Of a stretch of DNA of 64,000 nucleotides, positions 7,172 to 15,659 are shown in pieces. Positions within the stretch are counted from its first letter, which is position 1. The number at the start of each line of letters is the position of its first letter. The position numbers and the translations under genes were made by a program. This DNA comes from Vreelandella sedimenti (GTDB lineage Bacteria; Pseudomonadota; Gammaproteobacteria; Pseudomonadales; Halomonadaceae): assembly GCF_013416325.1 (NCBI RefSeq), contig NZ_JACCGK010000014.1:94058-158057 (forward strand). The letters run 5' to 3'. The notes beneath the pieces were generated by a model, which made no database searches, was not told where the DNA came from, and saw nothing but the letters and a program-made list of their open reading frames with translations.

Positions 7172-7654
7172 TTAAAACACCAACTCTTTAGAATATTTAT
7201 TCCTCCACAATTGATCTTGAGCTTTTGCTTTGATTTTACAGCTAATCCCTTTTTCAATAATCTCATTTATTACAGCTTCAGGTATAAACAACTGATGCGA
7301 CTGAAAAGCTTCTAACTCAACCGGATAATTATATTCAACTCCGTACTGAGAAGGACAGCAATGTACCCAGCCTACAGAGTTAGACCAATTTCTGTATTTT
7401 AAAAGATGAAGCAGCTTTTTAAATATTGTTTTATTTTCAGATTGATACAATAGATCCAAGCCTGCCAGATGAATTTTGTGAGAAGAATGATTTCTAACGA
7501 TAATATAGAGCCCTTCCACGTAATCACCATCCTTTTCTTCCATCCCGTGAAGTAAATCGACCTTAAATTTAGGCGTTGCTTTGGCAATGTTCCAAATAAA
7601 CACGAGTGTTGAGAGACAGGCTGCGTAAATCGCTAATATTTCCGTGATTTTCAA
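7172..7654 (-). CDS. hypothetical protein, putative integron cassette gene
   Basis: A 160-residue protein of unknown family. An N-terminal membrane helix (EILAIYAACLSTLVFIWNIA, residues 4-23) is followed by a soluble domain with strand-rich pattern (VEGLYIIVRNHSSHKIHLAG), suggesting a membrane-anchored domain in the cytoplasm or periplasm. The start is TTG at 7652-7654 with AGGGAG just upstream. The gene is much richer in A and T than the cob genes and sits tightly between two attC-like structures, which is how cassette genes look. No catalytic motif is seen. Confidence 0.65.
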   Translation of the reverse strand: MKITEILAIYAACLSTLVFIWNIAKATPKFKVDLLHGMEEKDGDYVEGLYIIVRNHSSHKIHLAGLDLLYQSENKTIFKKLLHLLKYRNWSNSVGWVHCCPSQYGVEYNYPVELEAFQSHQLFIPEAVINEIIEKGISCKIKAKAQDQLWRNKYSKELVF

Positions 7655-7668
7655 TGAAACTCCCTAAA

Positions 7669-7745
7669 GCACATAACGCCCAACAAGCTGTGCGGCACAA
7701 ACAAAGCACAATGCAGCTTGCATCCGAACGAGCGAATTGTTATGC
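7669..7745 (-). repeat. attC-like integron recombination site (first)
   Basis: On the minus strand the site runs from GCATAACAATTCGCTCGTTC to GGGCGTTATGTGC. The end boxes GCATAAC and GTTATGTGC are complementary, as the R boxes of attC should be, and CAAGCTG/CAGCTTG form the inner L pair. The AATTC following the first box is the same as in many class 1 cassette attC sites. The stop codon of the upstream gene (TAA, 7740-7742) lies inside the first box. The next gene begins 15 bases after the last box. This placement, gene then attC then gene, is the cassette arrangement. Confidence 0.6.
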
Positions 7746-8441
7746 ATTTTCATCTCGCCTTTGCCTTCTGCGCTCTGCTGCAATCCGGATTCGCTCGGGC
7801 TCGGTATAGATACGTTCAAGCAAGATACGTGTGAAATCTAATAAATCCTCGGCATCTGCTTTACGAAGAGTTCCAGCATGCGCGCCATCGTTACCATCCT
7901 CGCGAACGCACGTCGAAAGCTCCCTAAGACTTTCTGGTAATAACTGATTATCGAAAAGCCAAGGTAAACGGAGACCAAGGTTTCGACGTGTTCGCTGATT
8001 TAGCCCGTCTATATCCTGCTCCGGCAATAATCCTTTCGTCACAAGATCAATACATAAACGGAACATAGTTCCAGCAGCATTCCAACAATCAACTTTTAAG
8101 CATGTTGAGCCTTCTATAAACACGTTATTAATAGCATCTGGCACATACTCAGGTGCTTCTACTTCCGCTCGATCTTTTAACGTTATAATTCCTTCGATTC
8201 GTACGTATAGATTGACTGCGTGATCAATATTTATAAGCCCAGTTTTATGGAGAGATTTGTAATCTGCATTAACTTCATCAGCAAGAACAAAAACAGTTGA
8301 ACGATGGCACTGTCGGCAAATGGCAAAAGTTTCATACCAATACTGCCAGTCATACTCAGTTCTGGTATGAATAGCGCTCAATAGATCGAATGAAATTCGA
8401 CTTGATCCACAACGAGGGCAGTCTGCAACTAGCTCAGCCAT
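7740..8441 (-). CDS. DUF4145-like zinc-ribbon protein, putative integron cassette gene
   Basis: A 233-residue protein with an N-terminal zinc ribbon (C9, C12 in CPRCGS; C42, C45 in CRQCH) and a C-terminal helical domain with the DUF4145 pattern (MFRLCIDLVTKGLL, then LRELSTCVREDGNDGAHAGT and a DLLDFTRILLERIY helix). DUF4145 domains occur alone or fused to restriction-type modules, and their activity is not established. Its stop codon lies in the first box of an attC-like site, and GTTATGC (minus strand, 8465-8471) lies 24 bases upstream of its ATG, so the gene is bounded as a cassette. Confidence 0.7.
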   Translation of the reverse strand: MAELVADCPRCGSSRISFDLLSAIHTRTEYDWQYWYETFAICRQCHRSTVFVLADEVNADYKSLHKTGLINIDHAVNLYVRIEGIITLKDRAEVEAPEYVPDAINNVFIEGSTCLKVDCWNAAGTMFRLCIDLVTKGLLPEQDIDGLNQRTRRNLGLRLPWLFDNQLLPESLRELSTCVREDGNDGAHAGTLRKADAEDLLDFTRILLERIYTEPERIRIAAERRRQRRDENA

Positions 8442-8806
8442 AATTCATCTCTCATCTCTTTAATGCATAACAGTGATTAGACGGTGCGTTCTGATATGAA
8501 TTAATGCGATACACTCTTCAGTATTCTTATAGCGCACACAAAAAAACCCTAACCAACTGATATTTAATAAAATTAATAACAATTCAGCAGCATATTCAAA
8601 ATTCGAAGGCGCCCGTTCTGGTGTTCTAATCATACTCTATTCATAAAATTGGCTGAGGTCACGCAGCTTTGCAGAAAAGTTGAGCTGGAGCAGGCTTTGG
8701 GCAGCTAAGTTGCCTTCTCGCCGGGCCGCCGCTGCGGGCGCCTTTTGGCTCATTCCTCGCCAAGCGTTACACCACGTTAAGGGGCAGCTAGATTGCTTAT
8801 GTGGCT

Positions 8807-8850
8807 GAGTCTTCGCGAGCTAAAGCTCCCTCCCACAACATCGGTGCAGG
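8807..8850. repeat. REP-like hairpin repeat, copy A
   Basis: Contains CTTCGCGAGCTAAAGCTCCC then TCCCACA. GAGCT/AGCTC forms a short stem. It shares the core with copy B 79 bases downstream and resembles Pseudomonas-type REP sequences. Confidence 0.6.
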
Positions 8851-8885
8851 ATCTCGATTCAGTGGCAGGGTTGGCTTATTGGACG

Positions 8886-8930
8886 GGGTCTTCGCGCGCT
8901 GAAGCGCCCTCCCACAAAACCAGTGCAGTG
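8886..8930. repeat. REP-like hairpin repeat, copy B
   Basis: Contains CTTCGCGCGCTGAAGCGCCC then TCCCACA in the same orientation as copy A. The stem here is GCGCT/AGCGC, so both sides changed together relative to copy A. Confidence 0.6.
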
Positions 8931-8955
8931 TGGGCTTGCGGGAGGCGCTGCGTGC

Positions 8956-9396
8956 TTAGGCTTTGAGGACGTAGCTCAGTGTCTCGACTACCTGATCCGT
9001 CGTGGTACACCAGGCGTTCGCGCTGGCATCGACTTCTTTCAGCGGGTGGATGATATCTTCGCTGTGTAGGGTGATGTAGGGCTTGGCGAGTGCGGCGCAG
9101 TAACCTGCGTCGAAGGCGGCGTTCCACTGTTTGTACTGGTCGCCGAAGCGTACAACGACCAGATCCGCCTGCTCGATCATGGTGCGGGTGCGGATGGCGT
9201 TGACCTTGGATGACTGATGGTCGCGCCAGAAGCCATTTTCCGGCTTGCCCAGGTGGTCGCCGGCGGCGTCAGAGGCGGCGTGGTCGGTGACTGGGGCGGT
9301 AAACACGATATCCAGGCCCGCGGCGTCGGCGCCGCGCTGGATTTCTTCGCGCCAATCGGTGTGGATCTCGCCAGATAGATAAACGTAAAAGCTCAT
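8956..9396 (-). CDS. YtoQ family protein
   Basis: A 146-residue protein matching the YtoQ family, distantly related to nucleoside 2-deoxyribosyltransferase-like folds. It starts MSFYVYLSGEIHTDWREEI, with the conserved YLSGEIHTDWR, and has the internal PENGFWRDHQSSKVNAIRTR and LVVVRFGDQYKQWNAAFDAG motifs. The family's substrate is not established. AATAGCC with GAGGA precedes the ATG. It lies 70 bases downstream of cobF on the same strand; it may be read from the cob operon, but nothing links it to cobalamin. Confidence 0.8.
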   Translation of the reverse strand: MSFYVYLSGEIHTDWREEIQRGADAAGLDIVFTAPVTDHAASDAAGDHLGKPENGFWRDHQSSKVNAIRTRTMIEQADLVVVRFGDQYKQWNAAFDAGYCAALAKPYITLHSEDIIHPLKEVDASANAWCTTTDQVVETLSYVLKA

Positions 9397-9466
9397 GGCT
9401 ATTCCTCAAATACTAGTTGGTCAGTAGCGCCATTTTATGGAAAAACATTCCATATTAATACCAGCG

Positions 9467-10243
9467 TTATAGCAGAGGCTGTTTGGCCAGCAGGTAAATA
9501 TCCATTATCCAGCCGTGGGTGTCGCGCAGCTCAGCCCGGCGTTGAATGATTTGGTCGCTGACCTCGCTTAGCCAGCCTTTGATTAAGCACTGCTTGTCCA
9601 TGCCCAGGTAGGCACCCCACCAGATGTAGGTGTCATCTTGCGGAAGCGAGGTAAATGCCCCGCCGCTATCCAGCATTACGGCTACCGTAGCGGCATCGCT
9701 TGGCCAGCCGCGCTCGCGGAGGCGACGGCCGGTGGTGATTTGCACCGGCTCGGCGAGGGCATTGAGGGGGATTTTATGTTCGGCAGTGAGCACTTGCAGG
9801 CTGGTGATGCCGGGCACCACCTCTACATCCACCTGCTTACCCGCCGCGCCCAGGCGCTGGGTAATGCGCAGGCTGCTGTCGTAAAGGGAGGGGTCGCCCC
9901 ACACCAGCATCCCTACCCGCCCGCCGTTGGGAAGATGTTCATCGATTTGCTGCGCCCAGACGTTGGCGATGGCAGCGTGCCAGTCGTCAACCGCGCCCAG
10001 GTAGTCATCACGGCCATCGCGGCCATCATCACGACTAGGCAGATCAAACTCGACGATCTTGGTGGTCACCGGCGCTTCCAGCAGCCGTTCACAGAGCAAG
10101 CGACGCAGGTCGATCAAATCAGACTTGGCCTCGCCCTTGCGGGGCAGAAGAATCAGATCGGCGTTATTAAGGGCGCGCACGGCGGCCAGGGTGACGTGAT
10201 CAAGGTTGCCGGTGCCGATGCCTATTAGCGACAGCGTGATCAT
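9467..10243 (-). CDS. cobF: precorrin-6A synthase (deacetylating)
   Basis: CobF methylates C1 of precorrin-5 with S-adenosylmethionine and releases acetate, giving precorrin-6A in the oxygen-dependent cobalamin pathway. The 258-residue protein has the tetrapyrrole methylase fold: the N-terminal [12 protein letters not shown] loop, the central [16 protein letters not shown] substrate/SAM segment and [13 protein letters not shown]. This enzyme exists only in the aerobic route, so it fixes the pathway type. Its ATG overlaps the cobM stop in an ATGA arrangement, indicating translational coupling. It is the last cob gene of the minus-strand block. Confidence 0.93.
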   Translation of the reverse strand: MITLSLIGIGTGNLDHVTLAAVRALNNADLILLPRKGEAKSDLIDLRRLLCERLLEAPVTTKIVEFDLPSRDDGRDGRDDYLGAVDDWHAAIANVWAQQIDEHLPNGGRVGMLVWGDPSLYDSSLRITQRLGAAGKQVDVEVVPGITSLQVLTAEHKIPLNALAEPVQITTGRRLRERGWPSDAATVAVMLDSGGAFTSLPQDDTYIWWGAYLGMDKQCLIKGWLSEVSDQIIQRRAELRDTHGWIMDIYLLAKQPLL

Positions 10244-11043
10244 GATTCGCTCTCTTGGTCTTGGCTTGCCGTGGCAAAAGGCGAATCCGCCGACTGGGGG
10301 CGAAAGCGGCGATCGTAGCCCACGGCGTAGAGGCTGCTCTCCAGGAAGTCGTCACTTTCGAGCACCGGCCCCACCAGAATTAGCGCGGTGCGCTGCATGC
10401 TGTCATCGATCAGTCCATCTATGGTGGCTAGCCGACCGCGTACCACCCGCTCATCGGGCCAGCTTGCCCGCCAGACAATCGCGACCGGGCACTGCTCGCC
10501 GTAGTAAGGCGCCAGGCTTTCGACCACCTGAGACAGATTATGGATAGAGAGATGGATGGCAAGCGTAGCTCCCGTGCGGGCGAAATTGGCTAGCGTCTCG
10601 TCGCTGGGCATGACGCTGGCCCGGCCCGGCGTGCGGGTGAGTACTACCGACTGGGCGACACCGGGCAGCGTAAGCTCCTGGCCCAAGGTTGCCGAGGCTG
10701 CCGCAAACGCAGGCACGCCGGGGGTAATGCTGTAAGGGATCTCCAGCTCGCGCAGACGGCGCAGCTGCTCGCCCATGGCCGACCATACCGATAGATCCCC
10801 CGAATGCAGCCGGGCCACATCCTGGCCTTCGGCGTGGGCGCGGCTGATTTCCTGCATGATGTCATCCAGCGATAGCGGCGCAGTGTTGATCACCCGCGCC
10901 CCTGCCGGGCAGTGCTCGAGGATTTCCTCAGGCACTAATGAACCCGCGTAAAGGCACACCGGGCAGGCGGCGATCAGGTCGCGCCCGCGCAGGGTAAGCA
11001 GATCCGGCGCGCCGGGGCCTGCGCCAATGAAGTGTACAGTCAT
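10240..11043 (-). CDS. cobM: precorrin-4 C11-methyltransferase
   Basis: CobM transfers a methyl group from S-adenosylmethionine to C11 of precorrin-4. The 267-residue protein shows the class III methylase signatures: [16 protein letters not shown] at the N-terminus, [15 protein letters not shown] in the middle and [15 protein letters not shown], then a [14 protein letters not shown] segment characteristic of CobM/CbiF. It overlaps cobF at its 3' end and cobE at its 5' end by four bases each, so the three genes are translated as a chain. Confidence 0.95.
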   Translation of the reverse strand: MTVHFIGAGPGAPDLLTLRGRDLIAACPVCLYAGSLVPEEILEHCPAGARVINTAPLSLDDIMQEISRAHAEGQDVARLHSGDLSVWSAMGEQLRRLRELEIPYSITPGVPAFAAASATLGQELTLPGVAQSVVLTRTPGRASVMPSDETLANFARTGATLAIHLSIHNLSQVVESLAPYYGEQCPVAIVWRASWPDERVVRGRLATIDGLIDDSMQRTALILVGPVLESDDFLESSLYAVGYDRRFRPQSADSPFATASQDQESES

Positions 11044-11420
11044 TCTATGGCTCCTTCTGCCAACGCGGCGGTGGCCTTGCGATCCGCTGAAATTATCCGA
11101 GGCCCTAACAGCGTTGCCCCTGGGCCCGCCGCTAATAGCGCCACGGCCTCGGCAACGCTGCCCGTGCCGCGGGCCTGCAAACTTTGTGTTGAATGAGTCA
11201 GCGTTGTCACCGTCGGTAGCTTGGCGTCCGCCACGGCGATAACCTCGATGTGTCGTAGTCGTCCCAATTCTTCGACTAACGGCAGCATGGAATGAGCCGC
11301 CGCCAGCTTATCGATAGCGCCGTACTGCTCAATAAGCTGATCCAGCGCCTGGGCGAGCGAGGCAAGCGTGGCCTCGCGACGAAAGCCAAACCCGGCGACG
11401 TGCAACGCCTGCGCCTTCAT
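11040..11420 (-). CDS. cobE: cobalamin biosynthesis protein CobE (CbiG C-terminal-like)
   Basis: A 126-residue protein matching CobE, the free-standing equivalent of the C-terminal domain of CbiG. It begins [20 protein letters not shown] and contains the [22 protein letters not shown] and [15 protein letters not shown] segments of the family. Its exact role in the aerobic pathway is not firmly settled. The longer upstream frame to 11612 is a shadow of cobL; the start at 11420 overlaps the cobL stop by four bases, as its neighbours do. Confidence 0.85.
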   Translation of the reverse strand: MKAQALHVAGFGFRREATLASLAQALDQLIEQYGAIDKLAAAHSMLPLVEELGRLRHIEVIAVADAKLPTVTTLTHSTQSLQARGTGSVAEAVALLAAGPGATLLGPRIISADRKATAALAEGAIE

Positions 11421-12640
11421 CGAACGCCCCGCCACTGAACGATCGGGTAGCTGGCCTTCCAGCCCCGGCGGGTGCCAATGGGGGTGGCATTGGCCAGTTC
11501 CAGGCGCATCAGTTCGCCGCCTGCCTGCTGATGCCAGTGCGCCAGCAGCGCTTCGGATTCCAGGGTGACGGCATTGGCGACGATGCGTACACCCTCGGGC
11601 AGGCGATGCCATAAGTCGTCCAACAGCGCTTGGGATAACCCGCCGCCAATAAATACCGCATCCGGGAGCGGCGTATCGTTCAGTACGTCCGGCGCGCTGC
11701 CCTCTTTTACCTCAAGCCAGTCAACGCCCAGGTTCCCTGCATTACTGCGCGCCCGTGCTGCCCGTTCAGCGTTTTGCTCAAAGCCCACTGCCTGATTATC
11801 CGCATGGGCGAGCAGCCACTCAATGGCGATAGAGCCTGAACCGGTGCCGATATCCCATAGCCGCTCGCCGGGCATGGGGGCCAGCGCCGCCAGGGTGATG
11901 GCGCGGATTGACTGTTTGGTGATCTGGCCGTCGTGGTCAAAAAAATGATCCGGTAGGCCGGGCGTCAGCGGCAAGGCGGGGCCGTGACCGGCTACTTCCA
12001 GCCCCACCGCGACCGGGTGGGCGATATCCTCGGGCAAGTTGGCGTCTGCACGACAATGGCGAACGCGCTCGTTATCGCCGCCCAAGGCTTCCAGCACCGT
12101 TAGCTGGGAATCCGCAAAGCCGAACCGGCTGACCAACGAGGCGAGTTCAGCTACCGCTTCACCGTCTCTTACCAGTACCAGCAAACGCCTACCGGTATGC
12201 AGGTAGGGCCGCATGCGCGTCAGCGGTTTGGCGTGCAGGCCCAGGCAATTGCAGCGCTCCAGCGGCCAGCCCAAGCGTGCGGCCGCCAGGCTGAAGGTGG
12301 AAGGCGCTGGCAATGCCAGCCACTCGTCAGCGCTGAGATGCTGCGCCAGGGTGCTGCCCGCCCCAAACCAGAACGGGTCGTTCGAGACCAGCATGACCAC
12401 CCGGCGACCGCGCTGGTCTAATAGCGCCGGAATGCCATAGGCAAAGGGCACCGGCCACTCATTCACCTCGGCATTTAGGGGCGGCAAAAGGCGCAGGTGG
12501 CGGCGGGCGCCGAATACCACCTCGGCACTTTCCAATGCAGCGCGGCTTGCCGCGGTTAGTCCCTGTGTGCCACCCTCCCCCCAGCCTAAAAGGGTCAGCC
12601 AGGGAGCCTGACCCACTGGAGCATGAGAAATTTCAACCAT
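11417..12640 (-). CDS. cobL: precorrin-6Y C5,15-methyltransferase (decarboxylating)
   Basis: A bifunctional 407-residue enzyme. The N-terminal half is a tetrapyrrole methylase domain (LTLLGWGEGGTQGLT, then VVMLVSNDPFWFGAGSTLA). The C-terminal half is a Rossmann SAM methyltransferase with DIGTGSGSIAIEWLLA. Together they methylate C5 and C15 and remove the C12 acetate carboxyl from precorrin-6B. The start is taken at ATG 12640 (MVEISHAPVGQAPWLTLLG), preceded by AGGATC at about eight bases; the 81-base extension to 12721 lies entirely inside cobK and does not match the family. The start codon overlaps the cobK start codon on the other strand by two bases. Confidence 0.93.
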   Translation of the reverse strand: MVEISHAPVGQAPWLTLLGWGEGGTQGLTAASRAALESAEVVFGARRHLRLLPPLNAEVNEWPVPFAYGIPALLDQRGRRVVMLVSNDPFWFGAGSTLAQHLSADEWLALPAPSTFSLAAARLGWPLERCNCLGLHAKPLTRMRPYLHTGRRLLVLVRDGEAVAELASLVSRFGFADSQLTVLEALGGDNERVRHCRADANLPEDIAHPVAVGLEVAGHGPALPLTPGLPDHFFDHDGQITKQSIRAITLAALAPMPGERLWDIGTGSGSIAIEWLLAHADNQAVGFEQNAERAARARSNAGNLGVDWLEVKEGSAPDVLNDTPLPDAVFIGGGLSQALLDDLWHRLPEGVRIVANAVTLESEALLAHWHQQAGGELMRLELANATPIGTRRGWKASYPIVQWRGVR

Positions 12641-13367
12641 GATCAAGATCCTAATTCTCGGGGGAACCTCGGAGGCCAGCGCCCTGGCCAGTGCGGTTGC
12701 CAAGCGCGGGCTTCCCGCCATTTTCAGCTATGCAGGTCGCGTCGCCACGCCTAAACCCCAGCCGCTGCCGACCCGCATTGGCGGTTTTGGCGGCGTTAGC
12801 GGCCTTGCGGCCTTTGTGGCCCGGGAGCGCATCACCCATATCGTCGATGCCACCCATCCCTTTGCCGCGCAGATGAGCACGAACGTGTTAGCTGCGGCGG
12901 CGCAGTGCAGCGTAAAGGCGACTGCCCTTACCCGGCCTGCCTGGCGACCTGTTAACGGCGACCAGTGGCAAAGCGTGGCAAGTATCAATGAAGCCGTCAG
13001 CGCCCTGGCTGGCCCGCCCCAGCGTATACTGCTGGCCATCGGCCGAATGCACCTTGCGGCCTTTGCCGCCCAGCCCCAGCACCATTACGTGCCGCGTTTG
13101 GTTGACCAGCCTACCAGCCCGTTACCACTGGCCGATGTCAGCACCGTGATTGATCGAGGCCCCTTTACGCTGGAAAGCGATCTCGCCCTGCTGGAAAAGC
13201 AGCGCATCCAGCGCATCGTGTGTAAAAATGCCGGCGGCGAAGGGGCCGCGTCCAAACTGACCGCGGCAAGAGCCCTCGGCCTGCCCGTGGTGATGATAGA
13301 ACGGCCTCACCTGCCATCTCGTCTTGAAGCTCATACTGTTGATGAGGTTATCAACTGGCTAACTTAA
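12639..13367 (+). CDS. cobK: precorrin-6A reductase
   Basis: CobK reduces precorrin-6A to precorrin-6B with NADPH. The 242-residue protein has the N-terminal nucleotide-binding start MIKILILGGTSEASALA, the ITHIVDATHPFAAQMSTN motif that defines the family, and the C-terminal VCKNAGGEGAASKLTAARAL segment. It is the only cob ring-pathway gene on the plus strand, wedged head to head against cobL and tail to tail against cobJ. Its ATG (12639-12641) overlaps the cobL ATG (12638-12640), so its promoter must lie inside cobL. No strong ribosome-binding sequence is visible within 12 bases. Confidence 0.93.
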   Translation: MIKILILGGTSEASALASAVAKRGLPAIFSYAGRVATPKPQPLPTRIGGFGGVSGLAAFVARERITHIVDATHPFAAQMSTNVLAAAAQCSVKATALTRPAWRPVNGDQWQSVASINEAVSALAGPPQRILLAIGRMHLAAFAAQPQHHYVPRLVDQPTSPLPLADVSTVIDRGPFTLESDLALLEKQRIQRIVCKNAGGEGAASKLTAARALGLPVVMIERPHLPSRLEAHTVDEVINWLT

Positions 13368-13406
13368 CCCTACAGGGCTACCGCAGTCAGCGGCACATCT
13401 TGGTAG

Positions 13407-13499
13407 CGAGGGCAGGCTGCTGCGAGGGCGCTGTAAACCCGTCCTTGGGCGCTACTTTTCCCTTCCATGGGAAAAGACCCTCGCATCAACCTGCCCTCG
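13407..13499 (+). repeat. structured repeat element, copy 1 (downstream of cobJ)
   Basis: A 93-base element bounded by perfect CGAGGGCAGG/CCTGCCCTCG ends, with nested GCGAGGG/CCCTCGC arms and an inner TTTTCCC/GGGAAAA hairpin. It shares most of its sequence with the inverted copy at 15660-15758, with paired changes in the stems. It lies in the gap between the cobK and cobJ stop codons. Confidence 0.75.
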
Positions 13500-13511
13500 T
13501 CCCTTTCATAC

Positions 13512-14261
13512 TCACTGGGAGGAACGCGGCGTATACACCAGCGGCGCTCCATCCCGCTCGATCAAGCGCGTCTGCTGGGAACCGACGATGACCAGGGTGC
13601 GCATATCGGCCATATCCGGCGTCGCCTCGCCTAGCGTGGTGACGCGAACCAACTCTTCCGGCGTCGAAACCGCCCGGGCGAAGATGATCAATCGATCCGG
13701 CCCGCAGGCTCCCCGCAGTACGTCCAGCATGCGCTCAAAGCCCGCCGGGCGCGCCTTGGAGCGCGGGTTATAGAATGCCATAGCGAAGTCGGCTTCGGCG
13801 GCCAAACGCAGGCGCTTTTCAATCAGCGCCCAAGGCTTGAGGTTGTCGGATAGATTAATGCAGCAGAAGTCATGCCCCAGGGGCGCGCCAACGCTTGCGC
13901 TGGCGGCCAGCATGGCGGAAATGCCTGGCAGCACCTGAATATCCAGCCCGCGCCACAGGGCATCGCCCGCTTCCAGCGCCTCGAATACCGCGGCGGCCAT
14001 GGCAAAGACTCCGGGGTCGCCGGAGGAGACGACGACTACCCGATGGCCCTCAAGCGCCAGCTGTAGTGCCTGCTCCGCCCGGCGGATCTCTTCGCGGTTG
14101 TCCGAGCCGTGGCGGACTAATCCAGCACGTGGCGCCACCCGGTTAACGTAGGGCACATAGCCCACCACGTCGGTGGCTTCCTGCAGTGCGGCCGTTACCT
14201 CGGGGGTAATCATGGCTTCTGAACCCGGCCCCAGGCCGACGATTTTCAGCCAGCCGCTCAT
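13512..14261 (-). CDS. cobJ: precorrin-3B C17-methyltransferase
   Basis: CobJ methylates C17 and contracts the ring of precorrin-3B to give precorrin-4. The 249-residue protein carries the methylase signatures: IVGLGPGSEAMITPEV at the start, VVVVSSGDPGVFAMAAAVFE, VLPGISAMLAASASVGAPLG and DFCCINLSDNLKPW, typical of CobJ/CbiH, then MAFYNPRSKARP. It lies directly downstream of cobI with a four-base overlap (ATGA). A structured repeat follows its stop codon. Confidence 0.95.
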   Translation of the reverse strand: MSGWLKIVGLGPGSEAMITPEVTAALQEATDVVGYVPYVNRVAPRAGLVRHGSDNREEIRRAEQALQLALEGHRVVVVSSGDPGVFAMAAAVFEALEAGDALWRGLDIQVLPGISAMLAASASVGAPLGHDFCCINLSDNLKPWALIEKRLRLAAEADFAMAFYNPRSKARPAGFERMLDVLRGACGPDRLIIFARAVSTPEELVRVTTLGEATPDMADMRTLVIVGSQQTRLIERDGAPLVYTPRSSQ

Positions 14262-14983
14262 GGCCGCCTCCCGTGGCCATGGATAAGCACAATCGAGAAG
14301 TACGGCACGCTTTCGCCAACGTCCGCCAGCGGCAACACACGCTGTTGCGACATGGCGGCGTACTCGATCAGCCAGGCTTCGCCTTCGCGGCCAGCGTGAA
14401 CCAGGGCCCGGCGTAGCTTGGCCAGGTTGCGGCCAATCTTCATCACCACCAGCGCGTCGGTATGGGCAATGCGCTCGGCCAACGCGTCTTCGGGTAGCGT
14501 GGCCATCAGCACGGTCAGGATGTCATCGCCCCAGGTAATGGGCTGCCCGGTGGCTGTCCACGCCGCCGACATGCCAGTAATCCCCGGCACCACCGAGACA
14601 GGCACTCGGTTTAGCAGTCGCGTATAGAGATGCATAAAGGAGCCGTAAAAGAACGGATCGCCTTCACACAGCACCACCACATCGCACCCTGCTTCTGCCA
14701 TCTCGATCAGTTGGGCCACGCTGCGTTCGTAAAAGGCCGCCAGCAGCTCATTATAGCGCGGGTCGTCGAAGGGAATTTCCGTGGTGACCGGGTATTCCAT
14801 GGGCAGCTCGATCGCGCCGGCCGGGATCATGCCCTCCACGATGGTACGCGCATGCCCGCAGCGGCCCTTCTTGCGGAAATACGCCACGTGGGTCGCCCCG
14901 CGTATCAGGCGGTCGGCGCGCACGCTCATCAAGTCTTGGCTGCCTGGCCCCAGGCCAACGCCGTATACCGTTCCCTGGGTCAT
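14258..14983 (-). CDS. cobI: precorrin-2 C20-methyltransferase
   Basis: CobI adds the C20 methyl group to precorrin-2, the first committed step from the siroheme branch point. The 241-residue protein has VYGVGLGPGSQDLMSVRA at the N-terminus and VVLCEGDPFFYGSFMHLYTR in the middle, both diagnostic of CobI/CbiL, followed by VSVVPGITGMSAAW. It overlaps cobH by four bases upstream and cobJ by four bases downstream, so cobH, cobI and cobJ form one translationally coupled unit. Confidence 0.95.
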   Translation of the reverse strand: MTQGTVYGVGLGPGSQDLMSVRADRLIRGATHVAYFRKKGRCGHARTIVEGMIPAGAIELPMEYPVTTEIPFDDPRYNELLAAFYERSVAQLIEMAEAGCDVVVLCEGDPFFYGSFMHLYTRLLNRVPVSVVPGITGMSAAWTATGQPITWGDDILTVLMATLPEDALAERIAHTDALVVMKIGRNLAKLRRALVHAGREGEAWLIEYAAMSQQRVLPLADVGESVPYFSIVLIHGHGRRP

Positions 14984-15609
14984 TCGATGCGATCCGCCAT
15001 GGCGTTGATAGCCGCCACCGTGACGGCGCTGCCGCCCAGACGACCGCGTACGATACAGCTGGGCAGCGCTGGATTAGCCAAAAGCGCTTCCTTGGATTCC
15101 GCCGCGCCGACAAAGCCTACCGGGCAGCCGATAATCGCCGCCGGGCGCGGGCACGCCGGGTCTTCGAGCATATTGAGCAGGTGAAACAGCGCGGTGGGCG
15201 CGTTGCCAATGGCGACCACAGCGCCTTCCAGGTGCGGCCGCCAGAGTTCCAGTGCCGCCGCCGAGCGGGTGTTGGCCATTTCCTGGGCGAGGCCGGGCGT
15301 GCGCTCATCGTTGAGAGTGCAAATCACCTCGTTGTCAGCGGGCAGCCGCTTGCGGGTGATGCCTTCCGAGACCATGCGGGCATCGCAGAGAATCGGTGCG
15401 CCCTGCTCTAACGCGGCGCGGGCCTTATTGACCACGTCGTTTTGAAAATGAATATGCGCGGCCAATTCAACCAGCCCGGCGGCGTGAATCATGCGCACCG
15501 CCACGGTCTCTTCTTCCACTGAAAAGCGGCCAAGCTCGGCTTCACTGCGAATAATCGCAAACGACTCCCGGTAAATCGCCGGGCCACTGGTTTCGTACTT
15601 ATAGGGCAC
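14980..15609 (-). CDS. cobH: precorrin-8X methylmutase
   Basis: CobH moves the methyl group from C11 to C12, turning precorrin-8X into hydrogenobyrinate. The 209-residue protein has the catalytic His region of the family, AVRMIHAAGLVELAAHIHF, the CDARMVSEGITRKRLP segment and AAIIGCPVGFVGAAESKEAL. It is first in a coupled cobH-cobI-cobJ unit. A gap of about 190 bases containing a structured repeat separates it from cobG upstream, so it may have its own transcript end or start there. Confidence 0.95.
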   Translation of the reverse strand: MPYKYETSGPAIYRESFAIIRSEAELGRFSVEEETVAVRMIHAAGLVELAAHIHFQNDVVNKARAALEQGAPILCDARMVSEGITRKRLPADNEVICTLNDERTPGLAQEMANTRSAAALELWRPHLEGAVVAIGNAPTALFHLLNMLEDPACPRPAAIIGCPVGFVGAAESKEALLANPALPSCIVRGRLGGSAVTVAAINAMADRIE

Positions 15610-15659
15610 CCAAACTCTCCAAATAAACTAATTCGCAGTTGGCAAACCGCAAGGCATGC

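Larger units (their letters stand above)
8442..8955. other. intergenic region with cassette boundary and REP-like pair
   Basis: About 510 bases without a gene. A GTTATGC box at 8465-8471 (minus strand) marks the left edge of the DUF4145 cassette. No integrase gene or recognisable attI is present. The 8640-8800 part is ordinary GC-rich sequence. Two REP-like hairpin repeats lie at 8807-8850 and 8886-8930, listed separately. Confidence 0.5.

Noticed and set aside
8442..8955. Integron integrase or attI site next to the cassette cluster
   Set aside because: No open frame with tyrosine-recombinase motifs exists in the stretch, and the single GTTATGC box is not enough for an attI call.
9436..9454. 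Terminator after cobF
   Set aside because: TATGGAA/TTCCATA forms a seven-base stem but is AT-rich and lacks a T tract.
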